The position numbers and the translations under genes were made by a program. A stretch of 64,000 bases of DNA. It comes from Lacinutrix algicola. Its GTDB lineage: Bacteria > Bacteroidota > Bacteroidia > Flavobacteriales > Flavobacteriaceae. The stretch spans positions 1 to 64,000 of the forward strand of contig NZ_LIQH01000046.1 in assembly GCF_001418085.1 (NCBI RefSeq), read 5' to 3'. The notes beneath the pieces were generated by a model, which saw only the letters and a list, made by a program, of their open reading frames with translations, made no database searches and had not been told where the DNA came from. This document shows positions 61,708 to 64,000 of this stretch, piece by piece (the stretch's first letter is position 1; each line of letters starts with the position of its first letter).

Positions 61708-64000
61708 TTATTTGGTACCTAAATACAATGGGCCTGTAATAGGATCTAAACCACTATTTCTTAAAATAATAACATAATAATATGTGCCATTTGGAAGCTT
61801 ATCTGCATTACCTAAAGATTGTTTAATAGCTTGACCACTCCAATCATTTTTATAATCTTTTACATCATAAATTATGCCTCCATAACGATTAAATATTTGT
61901 AAATCTATTATGAAACCACACTTTTGATCTCCTTGTATGAAGAAGAAATCGTTATGACCATCTCCATTTGGTGTTACAGCTTTCGAAATAACCATACCTT
62001 CTACACCACATGGCTGAACAATACATTTATCGTGTATGTTTAACGTAACTCTAATTGTAGCTCTACAATCATCATTTGTCATTGAATAGGTAAAGATATA
62101 ATCACCAAGTTCTAAGTCGATAGGATCAAAAGTGCCATCAGTATCTAATATAACATCACCTTGTTCTACTGTCCAAGTTCCAGAGGTATCAATACCATCT
62201 GTTAAATATTCGAATAAATCTATAATACCATCGTTATTACAACGTTCTCCATCAAGGTTTGTAACAAAGTCTTCACTAATAACGTTTACAGTATGCGTGT
62301 AAACATTAGAGTTATTACAGCTATCGCTAACAATCCATTCCCAAACTATTTCATAGTCTTCACCGTCACCAACGTTGTTATTTGTTTCATTAAAATCGAT
62401 AGTAACTTCTACATTAGAACATTCGTCTGAGAATTCTAAAGTTGGAGGCTCAGGGATTTTAGAACAAATAACATAAGATTCAGGCTCTAAATTAGTTAAT
62501 AGAGTAGGAGCTGTAGTATCTTCAATTGCTAGTGTAGCAATTAGAATAGATTCGTTTCCGCAATCATCAGCAACAGTATAAGTTACTTCAATTGTTCCTC
62601 CAGCACCACAATCAGAATTTAAATTAACAAAAGCATAATTAGAAGTTACTGTATTTGTTGTATCCGCATTACAAGCATCAACACCACAAGATGTAAGAGT
62701 TGTAATGTTATTAGCATTCCATTCATCTGCTAACATTTCATTTTCACTTCCATTACATTCTATCGTTGTATTTGTAACATTACAGTTAGATAAATCAGGA
62801 CCAGTTGAATCTTCAAGTGTTAATGTAGCAGTTGTTGTTGCAGTATTACCACAATCGTCAGTCACAGTATAGTTTACAATGATAGTTCCACCTAAACCAC
62901 ATGTTGACACTAGATTGTTAAAGTCGAAATCTGAAGTTATTGTGTAAATAGAATCTAAATCACAATCATCACCAGGACAAGTAGAAAGTGTAGTTACATT
63001 ATTAGAATTCCATGCCGAAGCTATTGTATCATTATCTGTACCATTACATTCTATAGTAGTATTAGTTACATCTGTACAAATAGTTAAATCTGGAGCTGTT
63101 GTATCTTCTAGAGTAAGGGTTGCGGTAAGTTGTGTAGTATTACCACAATCATCAGCTACTGTATAAGTAACAGTAATTGCACCACCTGCACCGCAATTAG
63201 AGACTAAGTTGTTGAAGTCGTAATTAGAAGTTACTACGTTAGTAGGATCTATATCACAAGTATCAGTACCACAGTTTTGAAGTGTTGTAATATTTGCAGC
63301 ATCCCAAGCGATAGCAATGTTTTCGTTATCGGTTCCACCACATTCGATAGTTTCATCTATCGCAGTACAATTAGTTAAATCGGGACCTGTTGTATCTTCT
63401 AGAGTAAGGGTTGCGGTAAGTTGTGTAGTATTACCACAATCATCAGCTACTGTATAAGTAACAGTAATTGCACCACCTGCACCGCAATTAGAGACTAAGT
63501 TGCTGAAGTCGTAATTAGAAGTTACTACGTTAGTAGGATCTATATCACAAGTATCAGTACCACAGTTTTGAAGTGTTGCAATATTTGCAGCATCCCAAGC
63601 GATAGCAATGTTTTCGTTATCGGTTCCACCACATTCGATAGTTTCATCTATCACAGTACAATTAGTTAAATCAGGACCTATTGTATCTTCTAGAGTAAGG
63701 GTTGCGGTAAGTTGTGTAGTATTACCACAATCATCAGCTACTGTATAAGTAACAGTAATTGCACCACCTGCACCGCAATTAGAGACTAAGTTGTTGAAGT
63801 CGTAATTAGAAGTTACTACGTTAGTAGGATCTATATCACAAGTATCAGTACCACAGTTTTGAAGTGTTGTAATATTTGCAGCATCCCAAGCGATAGCAAT
63901 GTTTTCGTTATCGGTTCCACCACATTCGATAGTTTCATCTATCACAGTACAATTAGTTAAATCGGGACCTATTGTATCTTCTAGAGTAAGGGTTGCGGTA
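61708..64000 (-). CDS. SprB-like repeat adhesin with type B sorting domain (5' end beyond window)
   Basis: The C-terminal 764 residues of a larger protein are visible; the frame is open to base 64000. Near-identical 97-residue (291-base) repeats with IECGGTDNENIAIAWDAANI and VADDCGNTTQLTATLTLED occupy the first half, followed by divergent copies. The C-terminus carries the gliding motility-associated type B sorting domain (AVTPNGDGHNDFFFIQG and YYYVIILRN). Such proteins leave the cell by type IX secretion and act in gliding or adhesion. Confidence 0.9.
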   Translation of the reverse strand, partial: TATLTLEDTIGPDLTNCTVIDETIECGGTDNENIAIAWDAANITTLQNCGTDTCDIDPTNVVTSNYDFNNLVSNCGAGGAITVTYTVADDCGNTTQLTATLTLEDTIGPDLTNCTVIDETIECGGTDNENIAIAWDAANIATLQNCGTDTCDIDPTNVVTSNYDFSNLVSNCGAGGAITVTYTVADDCGNTTQLTATLTLEDTTGPDLTNCTAIDETIECGGTDNENIAIAWDAANITTLQNCGTDTCDIDPTNVVTSNYDFNNLVSNCGAGGAITVTYTVADDCGNTTQLTATLTLEDTTAPDLTICTDVTNTTIECNGTDNDTIASAWNSNNVTTLSTCPGDDCDLDSIYTITSDFDFNNLVSTCGLGGTIIVNYTVTDDCGNTATTTATLTLEDSTGPDLSNCNVTNTTIECNGSENEMLADEWNANNITTLTSCGVDACNADTTNTVTSNYAFVNLNSDCGAGGTIEVTYTVADDCGNESILIATLAIEDTTAPTLLTNLEPESYVICSKIPEPPTLEFSDECSNVEVTIDFNETNNNVGDGEDYEIVWEWIVSDSCNNSNVYTHTVNVISEDFVTNLDGERCNNDGIIDLFEYLTDGIDTSGTWTVEQGDVILDTDGTFDPIDLELGDYIFTYSMTNDDCRATIRVTLNIHDKCIVQPCGVEGMVISKAVTPNGDGHNDFFFIQGDQKCGFIIDLQIFNRYGGIIYDVKDYKNDWSGQAIKQSLGNADKLPNGTYYYVIILRNSGLDPITGPLYLGTK

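Noticed and set aside
19351-64000. Further attC-like repeats outside the array
   Set aside because: I saw no copy of the GTATAxG...TTATACGGTGTTG pattern to the right of the recombinase in this window.
1-64000. tRNA, rRNA, tmRNA and riboswitches
   Set aside because: No cloverleaf, rRNA segment or known riboswitch core was recognised on reading; a covariance scan would be needed to exclude degenerate cases.

Overview
The window comes from an AT-rich member of the Flavobacteriaceae (Bacteroidota). The evidence is type IX secretion and gliding genes (porQ, a PorE-like OmpA protein, PorP/SprF, a SprB-like adhesin), promoters of the Bacteroidota form TTG-N20-TAnnTTTG, and the gene orders zapA/6S-like RNA/rny and pyrR/pyrB. 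No taxon-specific marker finer than family level was used.

Region 1 (1-19350) is the unusual part: a cassette array with the logic of an integron but the parts of a Xer-type system. A 375-residue tyrosine recombinase (18223-19350, minus) is followed on its own strand by a short attI-like site (18177-18215) and 27 complete cassettes running leftwards to the window edge. Each cassette is compact. It begins at a GTT boundary, usually has a start codon 10-30 bases later, carries one minus-strand gene (sometimes none, once two), and ends in a 126-129 bp attC-like repeat whose outer end lies about 8-15 bases after the stop codon. The repeats are long imperfect hairpins with covarying arms. The first 8-11 bases of each cassette are complementary to the outer end of its own repeat and not to that of its neighbour, as expected if the full site exists only in the excised circle. 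Nine cassettes have no gene, and six of these are copies of one non-coding cassette. I number cassettes and repeats from the recombinase (1) leftwards (27). Cargo includes small lipoproteins and secreted proteins, a YiiX-like cysteine hydrolase, a TPM-domain protein, an HNH-like protein, a HEPN-like protein, a DUF3800-like protein, an EF-Tu domain III-like protein, and several proteins I do not recognise.

Region 2 (19433-38393) is ordinary chromosome: a zinc-ribbon protein, an M23 peptidase/TonB-dependent receptor pair, zapA, a 6S-like RNA, rny, a PAS histidine kinase, xerD, TM2 and beta-barrel proteins (one frameshifted), aroQ, lpdA, a DinB-like gene with two msrB genes, an M48 peptidase lipoprotein and a UMF1-type transporter.

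Region 3 (38441-57975) holds two lipoproteins, an ECF sigma/anti-sigma/adhesin-like operon, lon, two LysM proteins, porQ, cmk, a BON-LysM protein, rpsA, pyrR-pyrB, a STAS-like protein with rnz, and pdxH.

Region 4 (58158-64000) holds a CAP-domain lipoprotein and a minus-strand type IX/gliding unit: a large repeat adhesin cut by the window edge, PorP/SprF, and a PorE-like OmpA protein.
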